Below, in pieces: positions 34,269 to 42,744 of a stretch of 64,000 nt of DNA (its first letter is position 1; every line of letters begins with the position of its first letter). The DNA is from Robinsoniella peoriensis (GTDB taxonomy: Bacteria; Bacillota; Clostridia; Lachnospirales; Lachnospiraceae), in the NCBI RefSeq assembly GCF_042680125.1, contig NZ_JBHTNY010000038.1. The stretch is one strand, 5' to 3'. The position numbers were made by a program, and so were the translations under genes. Below the pieces are notes generated by a model. That model ran no database searches. It was not told the origin of the DNA and worked only from the letters and a program-made list of their open reading frames with translations.

Positions 34269-34989
34269 AACTTATAACGAAGAAGAAATTGTTCAAGCTA
34301 TTGCGGTAGCTTTAGATAACTTCTACACCAGCCTTATTTCCAAGGTTGATGCGTTGAATATAAAGAAAGTTTTAAAAAGAAAGAATCCCTATCTTTTCCG
34401 TGCAAAAGCAATGAATGGTGCTTCTCAAATTGTTGAAGCGATCTTAGCGGCATTTGTTTCTTCTTCGGAGGAAACAATATTCGGAAATGTGTTTTTCGAG
34501 CCAATTGCAACGGCCGCAGCCCAAGGCCAAAAGGCTTTGGCTGAAGGTGTGGATATTATGGTTGAAAGAGATAACACCATCTATGCAATTGCTGTAAAAT
34601 CAGGCACCAGCGTATTTAATGCAGACAGCCGTAAAAAACAAGAACAAAACTTTATGGCTGCCAGCAAACTGGCACAACAGGCTAAGAAACGCTTTGTTCC
34701 GATTATCGGATATGGTTATGGAAAGAAGAAAACGACAAATCGTGGCTTGCCTAAATTCTATGAAGAGTTAGCTGGCAAGGACTTTTGGACAGAACTTACG
34801 GGTGATGAGGAGTTCTACATAAAACTTATTCGCTTTATGGCAGAGCTTCCCGAGAAGTATGTTGCTGATTTTGATGAATCCTATCAAAAGGCTGCAAACC
34901 GTTTGGTAAAGGAATTTACAAATGAGTTTTGCAATGAGGACGGCAGCATTGATTGGGAGAAACTTGTAGAGTTTAATTCGGGAAATTAA
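34255..34989 (+). CDS. Type II restriction endonuclease, PmeII-like family
   Basis: A 244-aa protein. RKNPYLFRAKAM (about 42-53), SSSEETIFGNVF (about 69-80) and VDIMVE with a following AVKSGTSVFN (about 99-123) match the PmeII-type endonuclease pattern known from memory. The D100 and K115 pair would supply the PD-(D/E)xK metal site. It overlaps the methyltransferase gene and so is its partner. The family call rests on recalled motifs, and the cut site is unknown. Confidence 0.8.
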   Translation: MAINETYNEEEIVQAIAVALDNFYTSLISKVDALNIKKVLKRKNPYLFRAKAMNGASQIVEAILAAFVSSSEETIFGNVFFEPIATAAAQGQKALAEGVDIMVERDNTIYAIAVKSGTSVFNADSRKKQEQNFMAASKLAQQAKKRFVPIIGYGYGKKKTTNRGLPKFYEELAGKDFWTELTGDEEFYIKLIRFMAELPEKYVADFDESYQKAANRLVKEFTNEFCNEDGSIDWEKLVEFNSGN

Positions 34990-35011
34990 TTGACATTAAG
35001 GTGGATTTGGT

Positions 35012-35917
35012 ATGAGAGATACATTGAAGCAAGTAGTTAAAAACACTATATGTATTGAATGTAAATTACCACACGATGAAAGTGGGGTTAATAAGTCATG
35101 CCTTTCTACAAACAACGACATCTGCTTTAAAAATGAAAATAGCGAGGATTTAGCCAAAGTAATATATAATGGAATAGTTGAATTTGCTGTAAACCAATAT
35201 GACATCGATTACGACAATCTAGCTCTTGAGCAAAGAAAGGTCATTCTGCGTCGCATGCGTTATGATCCCTCTGCAAGCAAAACCGCTAAAATAAGGTATG
35301 GTTTTTATGGAGAAGTTCTACTTGATTTGATATTAAGATGTTTTTTGAACACCAATGTTATTCTAGCGAGAGGATATTTGTATTCACCTATAGAAAATAG
35401 TGAAGTTAAAGGATTTGATGCATTTCATATAGTCGAGAATAAAGAAAAACTTGATTTATGGCTGGGAGAAGCAAAGTTCTATGTTGATTTTAAAAAGCCT
35501 ATAACGGATGTTTTAGCGAAGATAAAAACTTCTTTATCTGATGATTATGTACATACCAACCTTTTAGCACTTATTGATTGGCAGGATAGATTTACTACAT
35601 CAAGCACAAGATTAAAATCTATTCTTGATATGTGGGAGGAAAACCCGGAAATTAATTTAGCTCAACAAATGACAGAACATCAGATTAGATTAACATACCC
35701 TGTATTTATAGCTTATCAACAAAAACAGTCAGATGAGTTTCATGCAAGCATAAAAAAGTGTATTGAACATATTGATTCTGAGTTTAAAAGATTAAATGTC
35801 ACAATACCGGGGAGTTTTGAGCATCGTTTGTTTTTTATTTTTCTTCCTTTATCAGAGGTTAAGAAGATTAAGGAGAGTGTGGTTGAATGGATAGACTCAC
35901 AAGAACCTCTAATATAA
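35012..35917 (+). CDS. hamA: HamA, Hachiman nuclease subunit (DUF1837)
   Basis: A 301-aa protein of the DUF1837 family. The nuclease site is visible as GFYGEVLL (E101), GFDAFHI (D136) and LGEAKFY (E153, K155), a PD-(D/E)xK arrangement. In the Hachiman anti-phage system, HamA is a DNase held in check by the HamB helicase and released when DNA damage or phage DNA is sensed; it then degrades cell DNA. It overlaps hamB by 31 bases. The gene is AT-richer than the ICE backbone, in line with separate transfer. ATG 35012 has AAGGTGG upstream. Confidence 0.87.
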   Translation: MRDTLKQVVKNTICIECKLPHDESGVNKSCLSTNNDICFKNENSEDLAKVIYNGIVEFAVNQYDIDYDNLALEQRKVILRRMRYDPSASKTAKIRYGFYGEVLLDLILRCFLNTNVILARGYLYSPIENSEVKGFDAFHIVENKEKLDLWLGEAKFYVDFKKPITDVLAKIKTSLSDDYVHTNLLALIDWQDRFTTSSTRLKSILDMWEENPEINLAQQMTEHQIRLTYPVFIAYQQKQSDEFHASIKKCIEHIDSEFKRLNVTIPGSFEHRLFFIFLPLSEVKKIKESVVEWIDSQEPLI

Positions 35918-38187
35918 TTAAATCATACTATCACTATAAAAGAACAAATGACGCTGCTTTGTTTGTAAAAGAAGTGTGCCGTTTTTTTGATTATATAAAA
36001 GATGAGAAATTGTCTGATGGTGATTTAAATTTTCTTTTATTTCTAGCGAATGAAGCAGGTATTCCACAATATTACGATTTGTTGCAAAACAAATATACTA
36101 GTGAGGTTATTTCTGAAGAAAATATCAATTTGTTGTCTTTAAGTGCTCTGTTTTATGATGCGAGCCTAGTGCAAGGTGATAATAAACTACACAGATATCA
36201 GAAGCAGGTATTGGACAGTTTTTCGGATAACAAACGTAATCGCTTTGTTCTTACTGCTCCGACTTCGTTCGGAAAAACTTTTTTAGTCTATGAAATAGTA
36301 AGAAAAATGGAGTATGACAATGTATTATTGATTTTCCCATCTATTAGTTTGCTGTCAGAAAATTATTCTAAGCTTAGGAATTCATCAGTTTTTAAGGAAT
36401 ATAAAATACACTCACTGAGCGAAGAAGAATACAATTCTAAAGAGAAAAATGTATTTATTTTTACCCCAGAGAGATACCTTTCATTCATGGACAAAAATTT
36501 AAAATTAAAGTTTGATTTTTCTTTTATAGATGAGGTGTATAAGATTGACAACAGCTTTATAATGGATCAAGAAACTACTGGAGAAAATGAACGTGATACT
36601 GCATATAGGCTGGCTTTAGAATTTATTTGTGTTGTATCCAAGGATATGCTTTTGGCGGGACCATATATGTCCTTGCCGGACTTAAAAAGCAATACAACTG
36701 CATCTTTTATAAATTTTGCTAATGACAATGGTTTTAAATTTTTAAAATACAATCAATTTGAGATTGTAGAAAAAACGTATCAAACTATTAAAAATCAGCG
36801 AGAGTACATTATTGGCAATACAAATATAGCCATCGGATCAATTAAGAAGGCTGAAAAGATATCTAGAATCATAGAGTCAATTAGTTCATCCATAGAGAAC
36901 ACAATTATTTATTGCGGAAGAAAAACTAAAACTGAAGAATACTCAAAGCTATTACTAGAGAACCAGAGACTAATCTCAGTATTTCAACAACGATGTGAGG
37001 CAAATACACCTGATGTATATTATATATTCCTTGAACATTTAGAAAACACATTTGGCTCAGATTGGGTTGTATTAAAAGCTTTAAAAGCAAGAATCGGCAT
37101 TCACCATAGTTTAGTCCCTAAATATATTCAAAAAGAAATTATAAGCTTATTTAATAGTGGTGCGTTGATATGTCTTTTTTCTACTACAACAATAACTGAA
37201 GGGGTTAATACTACTGCAAAGAATATAATCATTACCTCTAACAAAAAAGGGATAAAACCTTTAAAACAGTTTGATGCTAAAAATATAGCTGGACGAGCTG
37301 GAAGATTCGGACAACATTACTTAGGCAGAGTTGTTGATTTAGACAACGACTTCAAAGAAATTGCAGATGGAAATCAAGAAAATATCGCACATAAAAATTA
37401 TGATAAAGATTCACCAAAAACAGATATAGATTATCAAATAACAAAAGAAAAATATTTATCTGAACAAGATAAGAAAGAAAAGGATTTTATACAGAAGCAA
37501 ATTGATAAACTTGGAATTCCACCAGAAGTGTTTAATTCATTTAGAGTGGTTGGGCCAAAGGATAAGCTTATACTATATTCTAAAATTATGAACCTGAGTC
37601 CATCTCAACTTATGGAGATTAAAAATGTTTCTGTAACTTTGGCAAGAAGCAATGTAAGTAGTTTGGATTGGAAAGGGTTCCAGCTTATTATGAACATAGT
37701 GGATCCAATAGTGAAAGAAGATAAGCTTAAAAATTTAATTGAATGCAAAACAGGCGATACTCAAACATATTCATTGATTACTGTTTTATTAAATTCATAT
37801 CTTGATGGCGGCTTTTTGTCAATGGTGAAATATTATACTGACAGAAAAAACTCACCCAAAACTAAGGACGAAGCTATTCGTACTGTTGCAGACTATGTAT
37901 ATAATGTTTTTAAATATCATTTAGTAAAATATTTAGGAGTTTTTGATATTTTCTATCGATATAGAATTTCCACAATGCAAAATAAAGAAATTGATGAAAT
38001 TTCAGGTTTAGGATTATTGTTACAAAAGCTCGAATACAATGCACTTAATCCTAAGGCAAGAAGAATAAGCGATTTTGGTGTTCCATTCAAAGTCGTGAAA
38101 TATTATGATAGCGATGGAAGAGGAAAAAAGAGTTTTGATAAGTATGAGGAATATGTAGATGCAAGTATACAATCATTATTAGATTAG
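35887..38187 (+). CDS. hamB: HamB, Hachiman superfamily 2 helicase
   Basis: A 766-aa SF2 helicase. Motif I APTSFGKT is at 124-131, motif II DEVY at 215-218 (DExH-like with Val), motif III-like GPYMS follows, and motif VI NIAGRAGRFGQ is near 467-477, as in Ski2-like enzymes. The first 100 residues are a helical N-terminal part. In Hachiman, HamB binds HamA and monitors DNA integrity by ATP-driven movement. Length and gene order fit the family. Start ATG 35887 lies inside hamA, and no strong RBS is seen, so coupling is likely. Confidence 0.88.
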   Translation: MDRLTRTSNIIKSYYHYKRTNDAALFVKEVCRFFDYIKDEKLSDGDLNFLLFLANEAGIPQYYDLLQNKYTSEVISEENINLLSLSALFYDASLVQGDNKLHRYQKQVLDSFSDNKRNRFVLTAPTSFGKTFLVYEIVRKMEYDNVLLIFPSISLLSENYSKLRNSSVFKEYKIHSLSEEEYNSKEKNVFIFTPERYLSFMDKNLKLKFDFSFIDEVYKIDNSFIMDQETTGENERDTAYRLALEFICVVSKDMLLAGPYMSLPDLKSNTTASFINFANDNGFKFLKYNQFEIVEKTYQTIKNQREYIIGNTNIAIGSIKKAEKISRIIESISSSIENTIIYCGRKTKTEEYSKLLLENQRLISVFQQRCEANTPDVYYIFLEHLENTFGSDWVVLKALKARIGIHHSLVPKYIQKEIISLFNSGALICLFSTTTITEGVNTTAKNIIITSNKKGIKPLKQFDAKNIAGRAGRFGQHYLGRVVDLDNDFKEIADGNQENIAHKNYDKDSPKTDIDYQITKEKYLSEQDKKEKDFIQKQIDKLGIPPEVFNSFRVVGPKDKLILYSKIMNLSPSQLMEIKNVSVTLARSNVSSLDWKGFQLIMNIVDPIVKEDKLKNLIECKTGDTQTYSLITVLLNSYLDGGFLSMVKYYTDRKNSPKTKDEAIRTVADYVYNVFKYHLVKYLGVFDIFYRYRISTMQNKEIDEISGLGLLLQKLEYNALNPKARRISDFGVPFKVVKYYDSDGRGKKSFDKYEEYVDASIQSLLD

Positions 38188-38217
38188 ACTTTATTGATAT
38201 AAATTATAGGAGGCCGT

Positions 38218-39648
38218 ATGGAAAACGCATTAACGATTCGTGATAATCCCACTGAAATTGCTAATATTATAGAAACTTCAAACAATATGCATTTATCAGT
38301 ATTGGAGGCAATTGGTTTGCCTACAGAAAATATTTTATCTTCAATTGATGAAAGGAAAGTAGCGATTAGAAATTTGCCGTATGTGATAGAAAAAATGAAC
38401 ACACCACTATTGAGTGATGCGTATTATCTTTCTAAGTTTTTTGTGGCTGTAGCAACTGGATTATTTGATGCTGCGCTAAATTATCTATGGGATGAAACAA
38501 TCAAACAACTTAGAATTCGTATAATCAACGGAGATATTAAGTATTTTTATGATGTGGTAATATCGGATGATAGAAGAAAAAATTTTTCGTCTCCAGAGGA
38601 CTTGCTAAAGTTAGATGATTTTGATTTAATCAAAGGTGCATTGCAAATAGACTTGATTTCGCAGATAGGTTATAAGCATTTAGATTATATTCGCTTTATG
38701 CGTAATTGGGCCAGTGCAGCACATCCAAATCAAGCGGAATTAACCGGGTTAAACTTGATATCATGGTTAGAGATATGTATCAAAGAGGTTATTGCTACAC
38801 CTCCTTCAAATATACAAGTAAGAATAAATCAATTACTTACGAATATTAAATCTGAAGTAATCGATGAAGAACAGGCAGAAACAATAACCATATTTTTCAC
38901 GGAACTTAGTAATGATAAAGCCGATGCTTTAGCCAAAGGCTTTTTTGGTATATATATAGATCACAATACTACTCAGCAAACGAGAACAAATATAAACAAT
39001 CTTGCACCTGCTTTATGGCAAGTTATTTCGGAAGAAATCAAATCCGACTTTGGAATAAGATATGCTACTTATGTAGCGAATGGAGATAATCAGACTAAAA
39101 ATGAAGCTAAAAGGTTTTTGGAAATTGTTGACGGATTATCATATTTGCCTGATTCTGTAAAGGTTCCTCAAATAAAGTCAGCAATAGATAATTTAATGGT
39201 TGCTCACAATAATTTGAACAATTTTTACAACGAACCATCGTTTGCCAGACAGTTGCGTAGTGTTATTGGCACGCATGGTACAGTACCCGCGCAATTAAAT
39301 TATCCGTATGTAAAAGTTCTTATTTCTGTATTTCTAACAAATGGTAATGGCGTGGCATGGTCGGCAGAGCCAATTTACATCGAACTAATAAAGGGTTTTA
39401 ACCCTAAACAGGCATTTATAGCATTGACTTCATTTATAGATGACGGAATAAAAAGTAAACTCCAGTTTTCCTTATGCAGACAGAAGTATGAAGAGCTACT
39501 TGGCTATATTCAGCCAAATATCACCTCCGATGGTGTATTATCTTTGCTAGATGAGATAAAGCCACGAATTAGAAATTTATCAAATATTACAAACAATGAT
39601 AAGCTAATTCAAAAAATATCTTTTTTCAATAAGAATTATTTAGGATAG
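38218..39648 (+). CDS. Unknown 476-aa protein with a HEPN-like RNxxxxxH motif
   Basis: A soluble helical protein directly behind hamB (30 bases, good GGAGG). The segment RFMRNWASAAHPNQAEL (R162, N163, H169) matches the Rx4-6H motif of HEPN ribonucleases, and the helices before it (YKHLDYI) and after it (LNLISWLEICIKEVI) fit the two-helix HEPN frame. The rest (about 190-476) is helical with no motif known to me. If active, it would be an RNA-cutting abortive-infection effector. It is not part of the two-gene Hachiman described so far. The fold is inferred from one motif only. Confidence 0.6.
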   Translation: MENALTIRDNPTEIANIIETSNNMHLSVLEAIGLPTENILSSIDERKVAIRNLPYVIEKMNTPLLSDAYYLSKFFVAVATGLFDAALNYLWDETIKQLRIRIINGDIKYFYDVVISDDRRKNFSSPEDLLKLDDFDLIKGALQIDLISQIGYKHLDYIRFMRNWASAAHPNQAELTGLNLISWLEICIKEVIATPPSNIQVRINQLLTNIKSEVIDEEQAETITIFFTELSNDKADALAKGFFGIYIDHNTTQQTRTNINNLAPALWQVISEEIKSDFGIRYATYVANGDNQTKNEAKRFLEIVDGLSYLPDSVKVPQIKSAIDNLMVAHNNLNNFYNEPSFARQLRSVIGTHGTVPAQLNYPYVKVLISVFLTNGNGVAWSAEPIYIELIKGFNPKQAFIALTSFIDDGIKSKLQFSLCRQKYEELLGYIQPNITSDGVLSLLDEIKPRIRNLSNITNNDKLIQKISFFNKNYLG

Positions 39649-39684
39649 TTTATTTATGCTATTTTCCTTTAAGTTGTATATCAA

Positions 39685-39786
39685 ATGCCAGAACAAAAGA
39701 AAATCACAATTATTACACCAAATCCATCAGCAAATTTGCAGTACATGGCATTGATTTTACGAACAAGAAAAGAACATAAAGGATAG
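39685..39786 (+). pseudogene. Remnant of a serine recombinase N-terminus
   Basis: A 33-codon frame starts MPEQKKITIITPN, nearly the same as the start of the recombinase at 40933 (MSEQKEITIIPPN), then loses similarity and stops. The bases before it also resemble that gene's leader. It is a leftover from a duplicated recombinase, inserted between the defence genes and the RhuM-like gene. Confidence 0.7.
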
Positions 39787-39810
39787 AAAATTACAGATTG
39801 GAGGTGCACC

Positions 39811-40854
39811 ATGCAAAAAAAGAAAAACGAAATAACTATTCATAGTTCTGCAGCGGAATACCTGACTTATGTAGCTGCGGTTGGTGATGCCGCTAATAGC
39901 ATAGAAATGCGCTATGAAGATGAAAATATATGGCTGACACAAAAAATGATAGCACAGTTGTATGATGTAAGTTTACCGACTGTCAATGAACACATTAAAA
40001 AGATTTACGACGATGGAGAACTTATGGAGGAAGCAACTATTCGGAAATTCCGAATAGTTCAAACGGAGGGCTCACGACAGGTAAATCGTGAGGTCATCCA
40101 TTATAATCTTCAGCTGATTATTGCTGTTGGATTCAAGGTAAATAATGACCGAGCTGTGCGTTTTCGTAAATGGTCAGGTCAAATTGTAAAGGACTATACC
40201 ATTCAAGGTTGGACAATGGATAAAGAACGGCTGAAAAAAGGCCATATGTTCACAGATGAATATTTTGAGCGTCAGTTACAGAATATCCGTGAGATTCGCC
40301 TATCGGAGCGAAAGTTCTATCAAAAAATTACTGACCTTTATTCTACAGCGTTTGACTATGATAAGGATGCAAAAACGACTCGCAAATTCTTTCAGACAGT
40401 ACAGAATAAGATGCATTGGGCTGTTCACAGACATACAGCTGCAGAACTGATTGTAGAGCGTGCCGATGCAGATAAAGAACATATGGGTCTGACTACATGG
40501 GATAAGGCTCCTGACGGAAAAATTGTTAAGGCAGATGTGTCAATTGCCAAAAACTATCTGAACGATAAAGAGATGTCGTATATGGAACGAATTGTATCCT
40601 TATATCTTGATTATGCGGAGCTGCAAGCAGAACGTCAAATCCCCATGGGCATGGAGGATTGGGCAAAGCGTCTGGATGGTTTTTTGGAGTTTAACGGAAA
40701 CGAAATCCTCACAGATGCAGGAAAAATCAGTGCGGAGCAGGCAAAACTTCATGCAGAAACAGAATTTGAAAAATATCGAATTGTTCAGGACACCCTGTTT
40801 ATGTCTGATTATGATAAGTTTTTGATGGAGCTAGAAGAACAAGCCAAAGAATAA
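39811..40854 (+). CDS. RhuM-family protein (Fic-like/virulence RhuM)
   Basis: A 347-aa protein with the RhuM (PF13310-type) pattern: WLTQKMIAQLYDVSLPTVNEHIKKIYDDGEL near residues 40-75, then GSRQVNREVIHYNLQLIIAVGFKVNNDRAVRFRKW. The name comes from a Salmonella pathogenicity island gene. The activity is unclear, and a DNA-binding HTH at the N-terminus is likely. These genes are frequent in defence and mobile islands next to restriction genes. ATG 39811 follows TTGGAGGTG. Confidence 0.85.
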   Translation: MQKKKNEITIHSSAAEYLTYVAAVGDAANSIEMRYEDENIWLTQKMIAQLYDVSLPTVNEHIKKIYDDGELMEEATIRKFRIVQTEGSRQVNREVIHYNLQLIIAVGFKVNNDRAVRFRKWSGQIVKDYTIQGWTMDKERLKKGHMFTDEYFERQLQNIREIRLSERKFYQKITDLYSTAFDYDKDAKTTRKFFQTVQNKMHWAVHRHTAAELIVERADADKEHMGLTTWDKAPDGKIVKADVSIAKNYLNDKEMSYMERIVSLYLDYAELQAERQIPMGMEDWAKRLDGFLEFNGNEILTDAGKISAEQAKLHAETEFEKYRIVQDTLFMSDYDKFLMELEEQAKE

Positions 40855-40932
40855 CTCATGCAATAAAACTAACATTTCTTCCTTTAAAGTATTTCAGCTA
40901 TAATAAGCTATATCTTAAAGGAGGTATGATAA

Positions 40933-42303
40933 ATGTCAGAACAAAAGGAAATTACAATTATTCCACCAAATTCAAAGCATGATAGGCATGTGAGAGTGGA
41001 GCAAAAGCAACTTAGAGTGGCTGCCTATTGCAGGGTAAGTACACGCTTTGAACAGCAGGAAAACAGCTATGAAGCTCAGGTGAAGTACTATACTGAGAAG
41101 ATAGCTGCCAATTCCAAGTGGAGCTTTGCAGGCATATTTGCTGATCAAGGCAAGCCGGCAACCAGCATCAAAGAAAGGGATAGCTTCAACGATATGATTG
41201 CAGACTGTTACGCCGACAAAATTGATATGATTCTTACAAAATCCATCAGCAGATTTGCAAGGAATACCGTTGATTTTTTAAGAATCATTCGTGAGCTTAA
41301 AGAACGGCAAATTCGTATTGTTTTTGAAAAGGAAAACATTGATACCATGGACAGCACTGGCGAATTACTTATCACCATACTAAGCAGTCAGGCCCAAGAA
41401 GAAAGTCGTAATCTCAGTGAAAATACCCGTTGGGGCATTGTTAGAAAGTTTGAGCAAGGCATTGTTCAAGTAAATCATATGAAGTTTATGGGCTATACAA
41501 AAGATGCCGATGGAAAGCTGATCATAGTGCCGGGGGAAGCGGAGGTTGTCAGAAAGATATTTGATTTGTATTTACAAGGATTAGGGCTTGCTTGCATCGC
41601 TAAAGAACTACAGGCACAGGGCATTAAAACTGTTACCGGCTTGGATAAATGGCATCCGGGAACAATTCACAAAATGCTTATTTGCGAAAAGTACATTGGA
41701 GATGCTATGCTACAGAAAACATATACAGTTGATTTTCTGACCAAGAAAAAGGTAATGAACGATGGGATAGTAAAGCGATATTACATCAAGAACAATCACG
41801 AGCCAATCATTAGCAGAGAGCAGTATGCTCAGGTACAAGAAGAACTGAAAATGCGCAAGAATAAAACAGAGCGTGGGCTTAAATACAGTTCTAAATACCC
41901 GCTAAGTGGTTTGATTACTTGCGGTGATTGCGAAAGTAGTTATATACGCTGTATATGGCACAATAAGAAAGATGGAAAAATAGCAGTCTGGAGATGTAAG
42001 GAAAGGATAAAAACCGGTTCACCAAACTGTAAGATATCTTGCAGTTTGAAAGAAAAGTTGGTGTATGATGTGTTGGTGGATAGCTTATCTTCCCTGCTTG
42101 CCGCTGATAAAAGCACTTTATCATCAATGGAGTTACAGGATATTGCCCGAATCAAAAAGGCGTTTATGAATAAGCAAATCACCCCAAAATCCATTGAACA
42201 GATTAGGTTAAGCAATATCGTAGCTTCAATTACTGCATTAAATACCAAGCAAATAGAAATTAAGTTCCATTCTGGAATGACATTGGTGAAAGATTTATGC
42301 TAA
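40933..42303 (+). CDS. Large serine recombinase 4, short C-terminus
   Basis: A 456-aa recombinase with catalytic Ser36 in AAYCRVST and an intact resolvase domain (RFARNTVDFL). A recombinase domain and a zinc ribbon with altered cysteines (CGDCESSYIR ... C...C) follow. About 90 residues, including most of the coiled coil, are missing compared with recombinase 3, but the last strand (IEIKFHSGM) is kept, so an internal deletion rather than a 3' truncation is likely. It stands alone, with AAAGGAGG upstream, and could belong to a second, smaller element or to the defence island. Confidence 0.9.
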   Translation: MSEQKEITIIPPNSKHDRHVRVEQKQLRVAAYCRVSTRFEQQENSYEAQVKYYTEKIAANSKWSFAGIFADQGKPATSIKERDSFNDMIADCYADKIDMILTKSISRFARNTVDFLRIIRELKERQIRIVFEKENIDTMDSTGELLITILSSQAQEESRNLSENTRWGIVRKFEQGIVQVNHMKFMGYTKDADGKLIIVPGEAEVVRKIFDLYLQGLGLACIAKELQAQGIKTVTGLDKWHPGTIHKMLICEKYIGDAMLQKTYTVDFLTKKKVMNDGIVKRYYIKNNHEPIISREQYAQVQEELKMRKNKTERGLKYSSKYPLSGLITCGDCESSYIRCIWHNKKDGKIAVWRCKERIKTGSPNCKISCSLKEKLVYDVLVDSLSSLLAADKSTLSSMELQDIARIKKAFMNKQITPKSIEQIRLSNIVASITALNTKQIEIKFHSGMTLVKDLC

Positions 42304-42323
42304 CAATTAAATAAATTGTTCAG

Positions 42324-42363
42324 AATAAAGCCTTCAAAATTATTATCGTTTGAAAGTTTTATT
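42324..42363 (+). terminator. Terminator after recombinase 4
   Basis: AATAAAGCCTTCAAA pairs with TTTGAAAGTTTTATT with two weak pairs, 21 bases after the recombinase stop. Imperfect but well placed. Confidence 0.5.
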
Positions 42364-42744
42364 GCGTACAATTTTGACTTTTGATAAAATTGTGCAGGTT
42401 CAACGGTCGATTGAGGACAATAAATCACTTGAGATTTTCAAGAAAAAAGGGTGCCGCCAAGGAATTAATAGGTCTTGGCTGTATACTTATTGTCTCCTCA
42501 AGGCATGTTGAAACCGCCGTGCTTCTGGTGCGGAAAGGTTGATTCTACGGGCGTTTACGAGGTTTTGAACGGAGAATGGAGTTGTGTTTTTACAAAATAT
42601 AAGATGGATAAGTTTCCCTGAATAGGGGGACGGGGTAACGCCGGATAGTTTAAAAATGAGGGTTTTGCCGGATAATGTAAACAATCTGGCAAAACCCTTA
42701 CTATTTGGCAAAAGTGGATACTATCTGGCAAAAGATATAACTTA
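42364..42744. other. Probable boundary between the mobile island and the chromosome
   Basis: This 380-bp gap has no intact gene. It holds a possible short ORF (42505-42621, 38 codons with CFWCGK, perhaps a zinc-knuckle remnant) and a block of spaced TGGCAAAA repeats near its right end. Left of it everything is recombinase and defence DNA; right of it are ordinary metabolic genes on the other strand. An exact attachment site was not found. Confidence 0.45.
42657..42735. repeat. Spaced TGGCAAAA repeats with an inverted copy
   Basis: The word TNTGGCAAAA occurs three times at 19-20 bp steps (about 42685, 42704 and 42724), and the opposite TTTTGCCGGA lies at 42662. The first two also form the arms of a hairpin, GGGTTTTGCC/GGCAAAACCC. 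Helical phasing suggests protein binding. Confidence 0.5.
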
